Positions 23,373 through 34,817 of a DNA stretch of 64,000 nt are shown here, in pieces (position 1 is the first letter of the stretch; every line of letters begins with the position of its first letter). The position numbers were made by a program, and so were the translations under genes. The notes below the pieces were generated by a model. The model was given only the letters and a program-made list of their open reading frames with translations. It was not told the DNA's origin and searched no databases. Source of the DNA: Panax quinquefolius (Eukaryota; Streptophyta; Magnoliopsida; Apiales; Araliaceae). Location of the stretch: contig CM035173.1 of assembly GCA_020205615.1 (NCBI GenBank), positions 54,941,800-55,005,799 on the forward strand, read 5' to 3'.

Positions 23373-23822
23373 TCATACAACAGGTTGGTTAGGAATATGA
23401 AAACTAACAACCTTACGAAAGCAATCAATTTTGGCATGATGAGTAGTTAACCAATCAATCCCTAAAATCATATCAAAAGCAAGTATCTTTAAAGAGATAA
23501 GGTCAACAGGTAATGTGATGGTGCCAACTTGGATCAAACAAGATTTATAAACAGTGGATGTGATGAAAGTTTCTCCTAATGGAGTCTCCATAAATAAATC
23601 AAAGTCTAATTTCTCCGGAGTCAAGTTTAAACGTTGAGCACAAGTAGGAGAGATAAATGAATGGGTAGCACCGGTATCAAGTAAGGTATAAACTTTGCAA
23701 GAATTATTGATTAGCTTACCTGTGATCACCTCATTTGGGTTCCTCGCATTTTGACCAGTCACAACAAACGCTCTTCCAGGAACCGTTGACTTCGACTTTT
23801 CTGGGACAGCCTTTTGAGTCAC
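23373..23822 (-). pseudogene. pol: Element B aspartic protease
   Basis: A clean 149-residue stretch after the gag zinc knuckles. The active-site motif is LLDTGATHSFIS, and ILGIDWLTTHHAKIDC is the conserved C-terminal protease signature of this clade. It would cleave the Gag-Pol precursor in the particle. A stop and a shift near 23,370 separate it from RT. Confidence 0.92.
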
Positions 23823-24937
23823 CGTCCCCCCTGGACTTGGTTTCGCTATCGTACAATCTCAAGTGATATGTCCTTCCTTTCCACAATTATAACATACCTT
23901 GAACTATTATGGGCAGTTTGGACTGATATGTCCTTCTTTCCCGCATTTGTAGCATACGACCGGTGGTCGTTCTCCTCCCTTAGAACCAGTTGCTTCTGGC
24001 ATTGACGTCTTCACATGGTCGTTGTTGAATCTCCTCTTTTTATAATCTCCTCCCGACTCGCTTCTTCTATTCTCATGGCCATGACTACCACCAGAGTGGT
24101 TACCATTTTTGTCTGTCTTTTTCTTTCTCCGCTGGTTATCGTTATTCTGTTGACTTCTATCTCTAGTATGATCCTAGTTATGATCCCTCGGTTGACCGTA
24201 CTCGTTATTTCACTCAAATAATTGAGCCCTGTTGACAACATCTGAATAGAGAGAAAATTTATGTGAAATGAGATATTGACGTATCTTAGGGTTTCAAACC
24301 TCTCGTAAACATCCGCCATAATCGCTCCTCATTCTCTACCAAATGAGGTGCAAACACTGACAACTCTGCAAACTTTGCCTTTGTCTTCGACACACCGCCA
24401 TTTTATTTTATTCCATCTAATAAACTCCACTTCTTCATATGACAAATACTTTCGTGAAAGTACTTGTCATTGAACGCTTTTTGAACGCCTCCCAAGACAT
24501 GTTGAGTGCGGTGGATGAGTACGCTTCACGATTCCCACCAAAGAATCTGCCTTACTACTAACATAAAAAAGTAGCGAATGGAACCTTCGTTTTTACATGC
24601 ATCCCAAGACATCGAATATCTTGGTAATTTGTTTGACCCACGCCTCGCTTTAATCGGATCCGCTTTCCCTGAATTCCGTGGTCCTAACTCTTTAAACCGC
24701 TTGGTAGTGACAAATCGTAAATGCGTTATTATCATTTTCACCATATTTTGTGCACGAAGTCTCCTCGTCTCGATTTTGCATGAACTCGCAAAAACTTCTA
24801 AACATCCCGTCGTTCATCATCTGCTCAGTGGCGTTGTTCACAGGATGAACATTGCCAGCTTGCTGCACGTTCTCCTCATTGGTGAGTACAGGCATCTCCA
24901 TGGTCTCAACTCCACTGTTAACATTCTCAGTCGACAT
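23823..24937 (-). pseudogene. gag: Element B gag
   Basis: The start is ATG at 24,937 (MSTENVNSGVETMEMPVL); the N-terminal frame is open for about 80 codons. The gag core is readable across frames. The C-terminus has a CCHC knuckle CYKCGKEGHISPNC (about 23,950) and a second, CYNCGKEGHIT (about 23,893), whose last Cys is lost after a stop. Several frameshifts. Confidence 0.88.
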
Positions 24938-25102
24938 TCTCAAATATTTCCATAAAATAAGGGTTAATTAACATATCACATAATATCCCTATATACTGAC
25001 CAACTAACAAATAAGCTTAGGTAGGACACACTAGCGAAGGATTTACTCGTCTCTCCCCTCCTAGTTCTATTCCCCAATATCCGCCAGAGATCATATCCCT
25101 AA

Positions 25103-25114
25103 GATCTGATACCA
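25103..25114 (-). promoter_or_regulatory. Primer-binding site, element B
   Basis: Minus-strand TGGTATCAGATC, two bases from the 5' LTR end; one change from the tRNA-Met-complementary TGGTATCAGAGC of element E. The leader then reads TTAGGGATATGATC. Confidence 0.85.
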
Positions 25115-25116
25115 AC

Positions 25117-27704
25117 TGTGACGCCCCAAAATAGGTATACATCACCCATTCTGAGTCGTCAATAACATGGTACAGAAATAACTACAACTTTATTAATACA
25201 ACCCATAAACTGTGAGTTTAAATACAAATATTGTCATCTAGATAATATACATACCCAACTAAGTCCTCATTATAATTATTGATACAATACTTTACAAAAA
25301 TGGTGAGGACTACTAAAACAACTTCCTAGAACCTTCATTCCGTACCCCGACTAGTACTCGCTACATTCTCGCCTCCTGAGAAGAAAAATGGAACAAAAAG
25401 GAAAAGGGTGAGCTCAACTAGCCCAGTAAAGAATATTATGACTAAGATAATATAGAACAAATTATTGTTAATCTTCAACAGGGAAAAATCTGATAGAATA
25501 CAATAGACAACAAGTTTCAGATCAGCAGCGGAAATAATAATTCATAGATAAGTTATGTAGATAATGAAATCTACTATTATCTATGAATTTAAAAGTCCAT
25601 CATTAATATTTTATCCCTGTAACATCAATCAATATTCATCTAGAATCAAATTTTCATCTTTACACTACAGGCCAAAGATATTCATCAGTCGGTCATGTTC
25701 ATCATCTCAACACTGCTCATCTTTTACTACGGCCAAAGATATTCATTATAAAATCATTTATTTTTGCACTACAGGCCAAAGATATTTAATAATATCATCA
25801 TTTAGGACTACGGATGATGAAAAATATTTTAAAGGAAACGAATCCAGAGAAATAAAATAAATATCAAGGATTAGTATTTCAGCTATTTCATGTCCAAAAA
25901 TACCTCATAAATAATCATAGTGAAGTAAAATTCAAGAATGATTAAAACATGGATACAATCAAAGCTAGTATCCATAATAGATATTATGTACAAAAAGGAA
26001 AAAATTTTATTTTTTGATGAATAGTGTCGTATTCGTGAATAGTGCCGTATACGTGAATAGTAACCCCGACACAAAAGTTCCAAATTTGATTAAAAGTTCA
26101 GATCAATACTTCGGCATAATGATATTGAAAGAAATAATATCATATATGAAATAAATAACATCCCTTACCTCGAAAAGACGGTACTCCTGACTAGAATACT
26201 AGATATAGTGCTGAAGGGAACTTGCACCGTATAACAATACTCAAGGTATCAAAATACTCACAAGAATACGCTCAATATATCGAGAAAGAAATAGAGAGAA
26301 AACTTCAGTTTCTGGTGTGATTTTCAATTCTAACCTAAGCACCCTATTTATAGAAAAATGCTTAGAACACCAAAGTAGAAAATTTAATATAAAATTAATA
26401 TATTTATCAAATTTTCCTTAGCCCACCTCTAGACATCTGATTTCAGCACTTTGCACATGTTAATGATGTCCACAAAATACAAAAAAAAACGTTTTTATCA
26501 AAAAATAAATAAAACTTCCAAAAATCAATTATTTCAAACTTCTAACTTCAATAATTCATAATAAATACCCCTTTTATCAGAAAAATTCGAACCACATGTC
26601 TTTTCCATAGGAAATTTCATTCTCTACAACTTTGCAGAAGAAAGTTTTTCCAAATTCTAAACAGAAATTGACCGAAATCCACAAACAAACAATTTTACAG
26701 GCTATAATCAAATTTGGGTCAAGAATTGGGGTCTACCGACACACAAAACATGTGTTAATCATTTAATGCAACAAAAATACTCTTCCTCCTCATATACTCA
26801 TATATCCCACATTTATTGTAAAAATATCACCATTAATATATTATTAAAATAATATATTTAAATGAATTATTTTATCAGAAAAAGATAAAATATTAATTTT
26901 CAACAATTGTCACATTAAAAAGTTTCTCCATCTATATCCACATAAAATCAATATTTTCCTCAAATATATATAAATCAATAATTAATTATTCTCAAATAAT
27001 ATTACGTAATCACAATCATCGACAACCAGTGCGCTTCCTCAGAAAGAGAGAGCTTTCCAATAAGGATCTCTCCTTATCATGCGCCGCAATTAGATGACCA
27101 AACCTCTCCTTAGATGTAACTTTCTAGACATTGCCAATAATGTTATCTAATAATATTATTCGAGATAATATGAATTATTGCTCTGATAAAAGAAAATACT
27201 TGTGCAATGACAATTATTAAAACAACAAAGAATATAAAATATCAACGCAACAATTATCAATCAATAAAATAAAATAATGAACAAGAATTATCAGTAATAA
27301 TTATTGAGTAGTGCCTTCACGTAAGAATCAATAATTGGTGTAATACCGTGCTAATCGTGTGTTTTAACCAATCGGTATTCCAACAAAGATTAATTGGTAA
27401 CAACTACGCCAATTATTTATAACCAACTTATTCTTATCATTTTCTTCATCCAATCGCTTTCGGTTATGGGGCCCACACAAAGGTCACTACCATCAGTATC
27501 ATTAATATTCCCCGACAAAGAAAAATATTCCACAACCAAACGAATATTCCCCGTCAACAATGAATATTTTAAAACCACTTGCTTGTTTGAAATAATTACG
27601 CATTTTACCCATAACTTACCACATTAATCAAATCAACCCTTACTATTTCAAGATAATAAATAGTGGAAATTTAATTTCATTAAATAATAAGTTGGGGTCT
27701 TACA
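25117..27704 (-). mobile_element. Element B 5' LTR
   Basis: From TGTAAGACCCC at 27,704 (minus) to GGGGCGTCACA at 25,117. TATA 26,345-26,352, donor GAG|GTAAGG at 26,168, acceptor CTCAG|G at 25,376 (predicted intron 793 nt, equal to the 3' LTR). Loop hairpins lie at 25,656-25,679, 25,719-25,740 and 25,760-25,783. Differences from the 3' LTR are few and mainly at CAG/CTG sites, for example around 27,024 against 4,672. Confidence 0.93.
25376..26168 (-). other. Predicted LTR intron, element B 5' LTR (793 nt)
   Basis: Donor GAG|GTAAGGG, branch-point candidate CTCACCC, pyrimidine tract of about 25 nt, acceptor TTCTCAG|G. This is the promoter-proximal LTR, so it would be the one spliced in the element's transcript. 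Confidence 0.52.
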
Positions 27705-27709
27705 ATCAT
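27705..27709. repeat. Target-site duplication ATCAT, right copy (element B)
   Basis: Exact partner of 2,761-2,765; the A 5' LTR resumes with GACCATTGAATTTAC. Confidence 0.95.
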
Positions 27710-27829
27710 GACCATTGAATTTACAATTGAATATTTTTAGCTTAAGTGCAAAGGTGAATTGATCAACATGATTATAATTATGGTTTATATGAATTCTGAA
27801 ATGATTGTATGTTTCTTTGAGATATGAAT

Positions 27830-28009
27830 ATCTTTGGCCTGTAGTGCAAAGATAAATTATTGATGAATATCTTTGGCCCGTAGTGCAAAAATGACCTGTT
27901 GTTGAATATCTTTGGCCCGTAGTGCAAAGATGACTTGTTGTTGAGTATCTTTGGCATGTAGTGCAAAGATGAACTGTTGATGAATGTCTTTGGCCCGTGG
28001 TGCAAAGAT
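27830..28009 (+). repeat. 39-bp tandem hairpin array, element A 5' LTR
   Basis: Five units, each with arms ATCTTTG/CAAAGAT (small variations) around a 10-nt loop GCCCGTAGTG or GCCTGTAGTG, at 27,830, 27,869, 27,908, 27,947 and 27,986. The same array is in the 3' LTR at 31,915-32,094. It lies inside the predicted intron. Confidence 0.88.
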
Positions 28010-28459
28010 GAATTTATTAGTATGATTATGAACAGAAACTGTGATTTGGTATAACCATGGTCTTTGATGTTTCAGGTAAAGACATGTGATGAAAATTATC
28101 GTCGTCCTGAATGAGAAGAGGAGTTTAGAACCACAAATATGATTATGAGTTATTCACATGATTGTAAAAAGGAATTGTTGATTGATGTTACAGGGATAAA
28201 ACATTGTTGGTGGACTTTTAACATGGAGAAGATAATAGACTTTATGGTCTATTTGACTCTTCTAATGGATTGTTTGTTCCGCTGCAACTATGGTTGAAAA
28301 AGTTTTATCATCTACCATATGTTCTAAATCTCTGATTTATTACTGATGAAGGCTATTGATAACTTTATTATCTTTAGTCATGATATTCTTTACTAGGCTA
28401 GTTGTGCTCACCCTTTTGCTTCACAATTCCTTTTAGGTAATAAGAGTGTAGCTGGGTAG

Positions 28460-28918
28460 AGCGGGGGTAACAGGGGAATAGAATGGTGGTCTATAGCTAT
28501 TGAGGTTCTCCCTAAAAAGGTGAGGCGAACCCAACTTTGGAAGGGTGTTTTGTCACTATCATACAAGATTTCTAATGACATACAACCTCGTGTTATCATT
28601 AGACAGGGTTGTGCACATCCACTTGCTGAGTATATCTACGAGCACTACCTATATGATCTTGGAGTTTGGATTAAACATAATGTTCAATTACAGACGGTGG
28701 AGATAGTTATATGTCAAGATAAGACTCACCATTGGAAGGAACATGATAGTAATCTTCTCATTTTTCTTTGGGGTCTATTGGATCAACCAAGGATAATTCT
28801 CTGGACATATGATATCTATCATAACTTAGATTTATTGCCTCCTATGTACGAAGGTTTCCTTGAGCATTTCCCAAAGATTTTAATTTCTAAAACAGTTATT
28901 GATTGTACCTTCATGTAA
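28460..28918 (+). pseudogene. ORF of unknown function inside element A 5' LTR
   Basis: About 150 codons open between an in-frame TAG at 28,457 and the stop at 28,916. The product is aromatic- and Trp-rich, with EYIYEHYLYDLGVWIKHNVQ and HHWKEHDSNLL. No family is recognised. It starts just after the predicted splice acceptor. No counterpart is seen in LTRs of B-F, and it accounts for part of A's extra LTR length. No ATG lies near its beginning, so it may be a captured coding fragment or an exon read from an upstream start. Confidence 0.4.
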
Positions 28919-29103
28919 TGTATCAATGTGTGGTGTTGTCCATGGTTGGGACATGAGTCACATTTGGTAATAAAACTCACAGTATATATGTTGTCGTATT
29001 TTGCACGACAATTGTATTAATAAAGTTGTAGTTATTTTCTGTACCATGTATTTGGCGACTCAAAATGGGTTGGATGGATTGGACCTATTTTGGGGGCGTC
29101 ACA

Positions 29104-29436
29104 TTTGGTATTAGAGCTTAGGGATAAGATCTTTAGCGGAAACCGGGGAATAAAACTAGGAGGGGAGAGATATGTAAATCCTTCGCTAGTGTGTCCTACC
29201 TAAGCTTATTTGTTGGTCAGTCATAATATCGGGATATTATCTGATATGTTAATTTGTTCAATTAACCATTGTTTTGAAGCTGTATTCTAGAATGATATCT
29301 AAAATACAGGAGATGAGCAATGGAGAAATCACGATGACAGGGAAGATGGAATCTGAAATGAAAGCAAGGTATTCTCAACTCTTTGAATTATCAGGTACGT
29401 AAATTTCGGGGACAAAATTTCATAAGGAGGGGAGAT
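29104..29436 (+). mobile_element. Element A internal remnant: primer site, leader, pol end, polypurine tract
   Basis: Primer site TGGTATTAGAGC at 29,106-29,117 (one change from tRNA-Met). The family leader follows (GGAGGGGAGAGATATG, TCCTACCTAAGCTTA). Around the gag start the sequence jumps to the end of pol (GAATCTGAAATGAAAGC, equal to the codons after the chromodomain), then polypurine AAGGAGGGGAGA. About 4.4 kb of coding sequence is missing compared with B or E. The join has microhomology around GGAATCTGAA. Confidence 0.88.
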
Positions 29437-30822
29437 TGTAAGACCCCTGATTTTATGAAATAAAAGTATTCAATTTTCCTATTTAGTAAATGGTTAAATT
29501 GATAAAAAAAGTTAAAGTTAAGGGTGATATATATAAAATTTTCAAAATACGCAAGTGGTTATAAAATACTCATTTCTGTTGGGGAATATTCGTTTGGTCG
29601 TGGAATATTCTTGTTGTCGGGGAATATTCGTATGACGGCGTAACCATATGGGTCGCATAACAGAATAACTGTCAGATGAAGAAAACGACAAGTTTGAGTT
29701 TTTATAAATAATTCATGTGATTGTTACTGCTAACAACGTTGGATTACCCGTGGTTAAAATACGAATGTCTGGCGTGGTTGCACAAGAGCACACAGGTATT
29801 ACACAAAGATATTTGAATTATTGATTCTTACGTATGAAGGCACTACTCAATAATTGTTACAGTAATTACTGTTTAATATTTTATTTTATCGGTTCAATAA
29901 TTGTTGCGTTGATATTTTATATTATTGTTGTTTCAATAATTGTCACGGCATAGTATTTCCCATTATCAGATCAATAATTCATATTATTTGAATAATATTA
30001 TTAGATAGCATTATTGACAATGTCTAGAAAGTTCTGTCAAGGAGAGGTTTGGTCATCTAATTATGCGTCAGTAAGGAGAAATCCTTATCGGAAAGCCCCC
30101 TCTTTCCTGGGAATCACCTGGTTGTCATAATTGTGATTCTGTAATATTATTTGTGAATAATTAATTATTGATTTATATGATAAGGAAATATTTATTTGAT
30201 GCGGATATAAATGATGGAATTATTTATGTGGTTATAAATGAAAGAATTAATGTTGAGGTGTTTTATCAGTATTTTGTCAGATTGGAGGTATTAAAAGATC
30301 AAATCGGTGTTCTTAAAGCTCTATTACGTGAGTTATAATTTTTAATCCGACTGTTGGATCGTTGTGATTTTTGGATATGTTATACATATATAAGTTGGGT
30401 ATATGTCCACAAATTTAGAACCGTTAAAAATGAACGTATGATTTGTTATGAATTTTAAGAGGTGATTGATTCGAAAATTAGGTTTATAAATGATTTTTGG
30501 TGGAAAATTCTAGAATGACTGGGCCCCACTTTTGGTTGGTGAAGAAATGTGCTGAATTTTATTTCAAATGTGGTGGGTGGCAATAGTAGCGGTGTAAAAA
30601 GCCATCGGTAGCAGTCAAGTCTCTTTCTGTTGTCTTAGCATTTTTCCTATAAATAGGGTGCTGTGTTAGAATTGAAAATCACACCAAAAACATAAGCTTT
30701 CTCTCTTTCTCTCTCTATATTATCGAGCGTATTTTTGTGAGTATTTAGATACTTTGAGAGTTGCTATTCAGTGCAAGGTTCCTTCGGCTTTACATTCCGG
30801 TCAGAAATACTGCTCTTTTGAG

Positions 30823-32521
30823 GTAAGGGATTTTAAGAGTTATTATGTTTTTCATGTTTCATAATTTTTTCGACCTTCAAAAATCCTGGACAAATTTGAA
30901 ATGATAATTTTAATGAGTTTTCTAGATTGTGTCCAAAAATGACGATTTTTAGATGTATGGATTAGGAATTATGAATGTTATGGGAAAAGACTATTTTAAA
31001 AATAAACCCTTATAACTCCTTGTGGTTAACTCCAAAATTTGTAAAATTTTTATTGGGAGTACATGTATATAACAGAAGTATACTCTGTAAATTTTAGAAT
31101 TTTTGGATAAAGGTACAATTTATGATAAATGTCTACGTATTCGGCAATTTTGGCCATATGAAAAATAGTAAATGAATTTTAAAAATTCTGAGAAAAATAT
31201 ATGTTCAATATGGGACTATATTCTGCTAAATCCCATAAAGGAAAATTTGTTTGTACTGATTTGGTATTTTTCATGAAAATGGACTAGTTATGAGTAAATG
31301 AATTAAATATGTTATGTGAAGTAAGAAAATTGGAAAATAGGATTTTATGGCTTGAGAATCTTATATGAGGTATATGCAGATTTTTGATGAGAGTTTTGGT
31401 TATTGGTGATGAAATCTTATGAGTTTGGCATTTTAGGATGATTAAATTCATTAATTAGTAAAGTGTAAATAATTAAAATAAATTATTTCTAAGTTTAACA
31501 AATGATTAAGATATTATGGTAATATTAATAATATTAGATTATGAGATTATTACGTGATTTATAACATTTGGATTAAGGTTTTATGAAATCATTGATTTAT
31601 GAATCTTACTTTTGAAATTAAATGCAGTTTGTTGATCATATTGTTTTTATTATCATATATAACATATTTATAATCCCGGTGATGAAATTTCTCTTTGACT
31701 TAAGTGTAAAGATGGGTAGATTATTTGTATGATCGTGACTATGGGTTCTCTTTGGCCAGTAGTGCAAAGCTGAATCGTTGACTGGTATGATCATGACCAT
31801 TGAATTTACAATTGAATATTTTTAGCATAAGTGCAAAGGTGAATTGATCAACATGATTATAATTATGGTTTATATGAATTCTGAAATGATTGTATGTTTC
31901 TTTGAGATATGAATATCTTTGTCCTGTAGTGCAAAGATCAATTATTGATGAATATCTTTGGCCCGTAGTGCAAAGATGACCTGTTGTTGAATATCTTTGG
32001 CCCGTAGTGCAAAGATGACTTGTTGTTGAATATCTTTGGCATGTAGTGCAAAGATGAACTGTTGATGAATGTCTTTGGCCCGTGGTGTAAAGATGAATTT
32101 ATTAGCATGATTATGAACAGGAACTGTGATTTGGTATAACCATGATCTTTGATGTTTCAGGTAAAGACATGTGATGAAAATTATCGTCGTCCTGAATGAG
32201 AAGAGGAATTTAGAACTACAAATATGATTATGAGTTATTCACATGATTGTGGACAGAAATTGTTGATTGATATTACAAGGATAAAACATTGTTGGTGGAC
32301 CTTTAACATGGAGAAGATAATAGACTTTATGGTCTATTTGATTTTTCTAATGGATTGCTCGTTCCGCTGCAACTATGGTTGAAAAAGTTTTATCATTTGC
32401 TATATGTTCTAAATCTCTGATTTATTACTAACGAAGGATATTGATAATTTAATTATCTTTAGTCATAATATTCTTTACTGGGCTAGTTGTGCTCACCCTT
32501 TTGCTTCACAATTCTTGTCAG
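30823..32521 (+). other. Predicted LTR intron, element A 3' LTR (1,699 nt)
   Basis: Strong donor GAG|GTAAGG and acceptor TGTCAG|G with CTCACCC 30-40 nt upstream. It contains the 39-bp hairpin array and many ATGs that would block translation of an unspliced leader. Confidence 0.52.
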
Positions 32522-33003
32522 GTAAGAAGAGTGTAGTTGGGTCGAGTGGGGATAACAGGAGAATAGAACGGTGGTCTATAGCTGTTGAGGTTCTCCCTAA
32601 AAAGGTGAGGCGAACCCAACTTTGGAAGGGTGTTTTGTCACTATCATACAAGATGTCTAATGACATACATCCTCGTGTTAGCATTAGATAGGGTTATGCA
32701 CATCCACTTGTTGAGTATATCTACAAGCACTACCTATATGATCTTGGAGTTTGGTTGAAACATAATGTTCAATTGCAGACAGTGGAGATAGTTATATGTC
32801 AAGAGAAGACTCACCATTGGAAGGAACATGATAGTAATCTTCTCGTTTTTCTTTGGGGTCTATTGGATCAACCAAGGATAATTCTCTGGACATATGATAT
32901 CTATCATAACTTAGATTCATGGCCTCCTATGTACGAAGATTTCCTTGAGCATTTCCCAAAAATTTTAATTTCTAAAATAGTTATTGACTGTATCTTCATG
33001 TAA
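32521..33003 (+). pseudogene. ORF of unknown function inside element A 3' LTR
   Basis: Same ORF as at 28,460. Here the frame is open right from the splice acceptor (32,521) to the TAA at 33,001 except for one TAG at 32,689-32,691, where the 5' LTR copy has CAG. The first in-frame ATG is at about 32,653, just before the stop. Product unrecognised; Trp-rich core LVFLWGLLDQPRIILWTYDI. Confidence 0.4.
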
Positions 33004-33188
33004 TGTATCAATGTGAGGTGTTATCCATGGTTGGGACATGAGTCACATTTGGTAATAAAACTCACAGTATATGTGTTGTCATATTTTGCACGACAATTGT
33101 ATTAATAAATTTGTAGTTGTTTTATGTACCATGTATTTGGCGACTCAAAATGGGTTGGATGGATTGGACCTATTTTTGGGGCGTCATA

Positions 33189-33193
33189 ATAAT
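33189..33193. repeat. Target-site duplication ATAAT, right copy (element A)
   Basis: Partner of 415-419; the D LTR resumes with CATACCA. Confidence 0.85.
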
Positions 33194-33689
33194 CATACCA
33201 AAAACTGTCCATCAATGCACTACAGGCCACTGATTACTTTTACCACATCATTTATAACATTACAGGTCGTGATTATACCGAATGATCCCTGGTCATAATC
33301 ATACCAAGTCCATCTATGCACGTAAGCCAAAGATGACTTTCATCACAATATAAGCATGAAGATGATGACAATGACATAATAATTCAATAAAACAAGTTCA
33401 AGAATAAATTGTAAAGATTTATAAGTTAATTTATCCTGAAATCAATTTCGTCCAAATTGTCAACATGATACTGCTTTGTAGAGTAAAATTCAAGAATGCT
33501 CAGAAGAATATTTCTATGAAAAGATACTGGATGAAGCGCAAATAAACAGGATATTCTACTAATTTCATGGAGTATAGAAGTCAAAACTTTAACCAACTGA
33601 GTATAGTAGAATATATGAAACTGCAAATGGATTTTCGCTCGCCATGCGGTAATCCACGTAGACAGATCATTTCCATAATTTAATAAGGA

Positions 33690-34245
33690 ATGAATACGAA
33701 TGATCATTCACCATGCATGTGGTAACCCACATAGATTTGTTATTCCAACAGAATAATAAAGAATAGAATAATAGAAGAATTCACCAGGCATGCGATAGAC
33801 CGCACAGACAGGTTTTACCCAACAGAATAATAAAGAATGGAACCAAGTCATGCGTAATCCGCAAAAACAGAATATTCCAACAGAATAATAAAGAATGGAA
33901 CCAAGTCATGCCTAATCCGCACATACAGGATATTCCAGCAGAATAATAAAGAATGGAATAACAACAGAATTCACCTGGCATGCGATATAGTGCATAGACA
34001 GGTTATTACAGCAGAATAATAAAGAATGGAATCAGGTCATGCGTAATTCGCACAGACATGATATTCCAACAGAATAATAAAGAATAGAATAATAAGAGAA
34101 TTCACCAGGCATGCGATAGACCGCACAGACAGGTTATTCCAACAAAATAATAAAGAATGGAATAACAGAAGAATTTTACCATGTATGCGTTACTTCGCAT
34201 AGACAGGTTATTCCAACATAATAATAAAGAATGGAATAACAACCC
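33690..34245 (-). repeat. Tandem hairpin-unit array, element D LTR
   Basis: About eight units built on CAACAGAATAATAAAGAATGG, with outer arms GTTATTCC/GGAATAAC across the spacer and inner arms TGCG/CGCA. One unit has TGTGG/CCACA instead, keeping pairing (33,713-33,735). Read on the minus strand it matches the arrays of C and F. Confidence 0.82.
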
Positions 34246-34553
34246 TTACGAGTATTGAAAGAAAATAACTCTCTTCATGAATATGAAAGAATAATACCCC
34301 TTACCTTAGAAAAAACTGGATACTAAAATAGTGAGGTAGCACACTTCTCTTATTCTTCCTCTCTATAATTTCTCTCTATAATAATTGCTCTATAGCTTTT
34401 GTGAATTAGTGAGAAATGAAGGAAGAATGAGCTTCTATTTATAGGAAAATATAGTTTCGATAATTTCACGTTTTGGGACTCGAAATATTATAGTACAATA
34501 CCTTCAACTTTTCTTTCATTTTTAATTTACTCCTGCAAGTATATTATCAAACT

Positions 34554-34558
34554 TGCAC
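34554..34558. repeat. Target-site duplication TGCAC, left copy (element E)
   Basis: Precedes TGTGACGCCCCC; matched at 44,746-44,750. Confidence 0.95.
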
Positions 34559-34817
34559 TGTGACGCCCCCAAAATAGGTATACATCACCTATTCTGAGTT
34601 GTCAATACATGGTACAGAAACAACTACAACTTTATTATTACAACCAGAAAACCGTGAGTTTGAATACAAATATTATCTTCTGATAATATCTATACTCAAA
34701 TAAATCCTCATCACATTTATTGATACATTATTTTACAAAAATGGTGAGGACTACTAAACAATTCTTTCTAAAACCTTCATTCCATACCCCAACTCGTACT
34801 CGCTATATTCTCGCCTC

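Larger units (their letters stand above)
2766..27704 (-). mobile_element. Element B: full-layout Del/Tekay-type chromovirus, minus strand, split by C
   Basis: The minus-strand order is 5' LTR (25,117-27,704), primer site, gag, protease, RT, RNase H, integrase, chromodomain, polypurine tract, 3' LTR (2,766-5,340). The internal region is about 4.7 kb once element C (7,138-22,173) is removed. ATCAT duplications flank it. The order with integrase last and a C-terminal chromodomain defines a Ty3/gypsy chromovirus. The two LTRs (2,575 and 2,588 bp) differ mainly by small changes at CAG/CTG sites, so insertion was fairly recent. The coding region is broken by stops, frameshifts and a changed integrase catalytic residue. 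Confidence 0.95.
27710..29103 (+). mobile_element. Element A 5' LTR, right part
   Basis: Rest of the A 5' LTR after the B insertion. It holds a five-unit tandem array with 39-bp period (27,830-28,009), the splice acceptor TTCCTTTTAG|G (intron end 28,436) with CTCACCC upstream, an LTR-specific ORF (28,460-28,918), and the terminus GGGGGCGTCACA at 29,103. Confidence 0.92.
420..33188 (+). mobile_element. Element A: LTR pair with coding body deleted, hosting B and C
   Basis: A Del/Tekay-like chromovirus derivative. The 5' LTR (420-2,765 plus 27,710-29,103, together 3,740 bp once B is removed) and the 3' LTR (29,437-33,188, 3,752 bp) match along their length. Only 333 bp lie between them: leader, a few codons near the gag start, the last codons of pol and the polypurine tract. 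The element is flanked by ATAAT duplications. Its terminal dinucleotides are mutated (TG to TA at 420; final CACA to CATA). It is non-autonomous, like a LARD, and could move only with proteins from a relative. Confidence 0.9.
29437..33188 (+). mobile_element. Element A 3' LTR (uninterrupted)
   Basis: 3,752 bp. GAATATTC triplet near 29,583-29,630, TATA 30,648-30,655, donor GAG|GTAAGGGA at 30,823, 39-bp hairpin array 31,915-32,094, acceptor TTCTTGTCAG|G ending 32,521 (predicted intron 1,699 nt), then the LTR ORF. It ends GCGTCATA, a mutated terminus, followed by ATAAT. It supplies the empty site that proves the position of B in the 5' LTR. Confidence 0.93.
33194..34558 (-). mobile_element. Element D LTR, middle piece (intron region, donor, TATA)
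   Basis: Minus-strand LTR continuing from 419. Loop hairpins lie at 33,211-33,234 and 33,311-33,335. A tandem hairpin-unit array fills about 33,690-34,245. The splice donor AAG|GTAAGGGG starts at 34,304 and TATA (complement) is at 34,436-34,443. With the acceptor at 77 the predicted intron is about 1,454 nt once A is removed. Interrupted at 34,558 by element E after TGCAC; resumes at 44,751. Confidence 0.87.

Noticed and set aside
2766..27704. Endogenous plant pararetrovirus
   Set aside because: RT resembles caulimovirus RT, but LTRs, target duplications, an integrase and a chromodomain show an LTR retrotransposon.
27830..28009. Evenly spaced repeats resembling a CRISPR array
   Set aside because: The whole 39-bp unit is repeated with no unique spacers, inside a plant LTR, with no cas genes.
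28408..28599. Minus-strand ORFs repeated at 32493-32684
   Set aside because: They are antisense to the A LTR region after the splice acceptor; preserved only because the two LTRs are copies.
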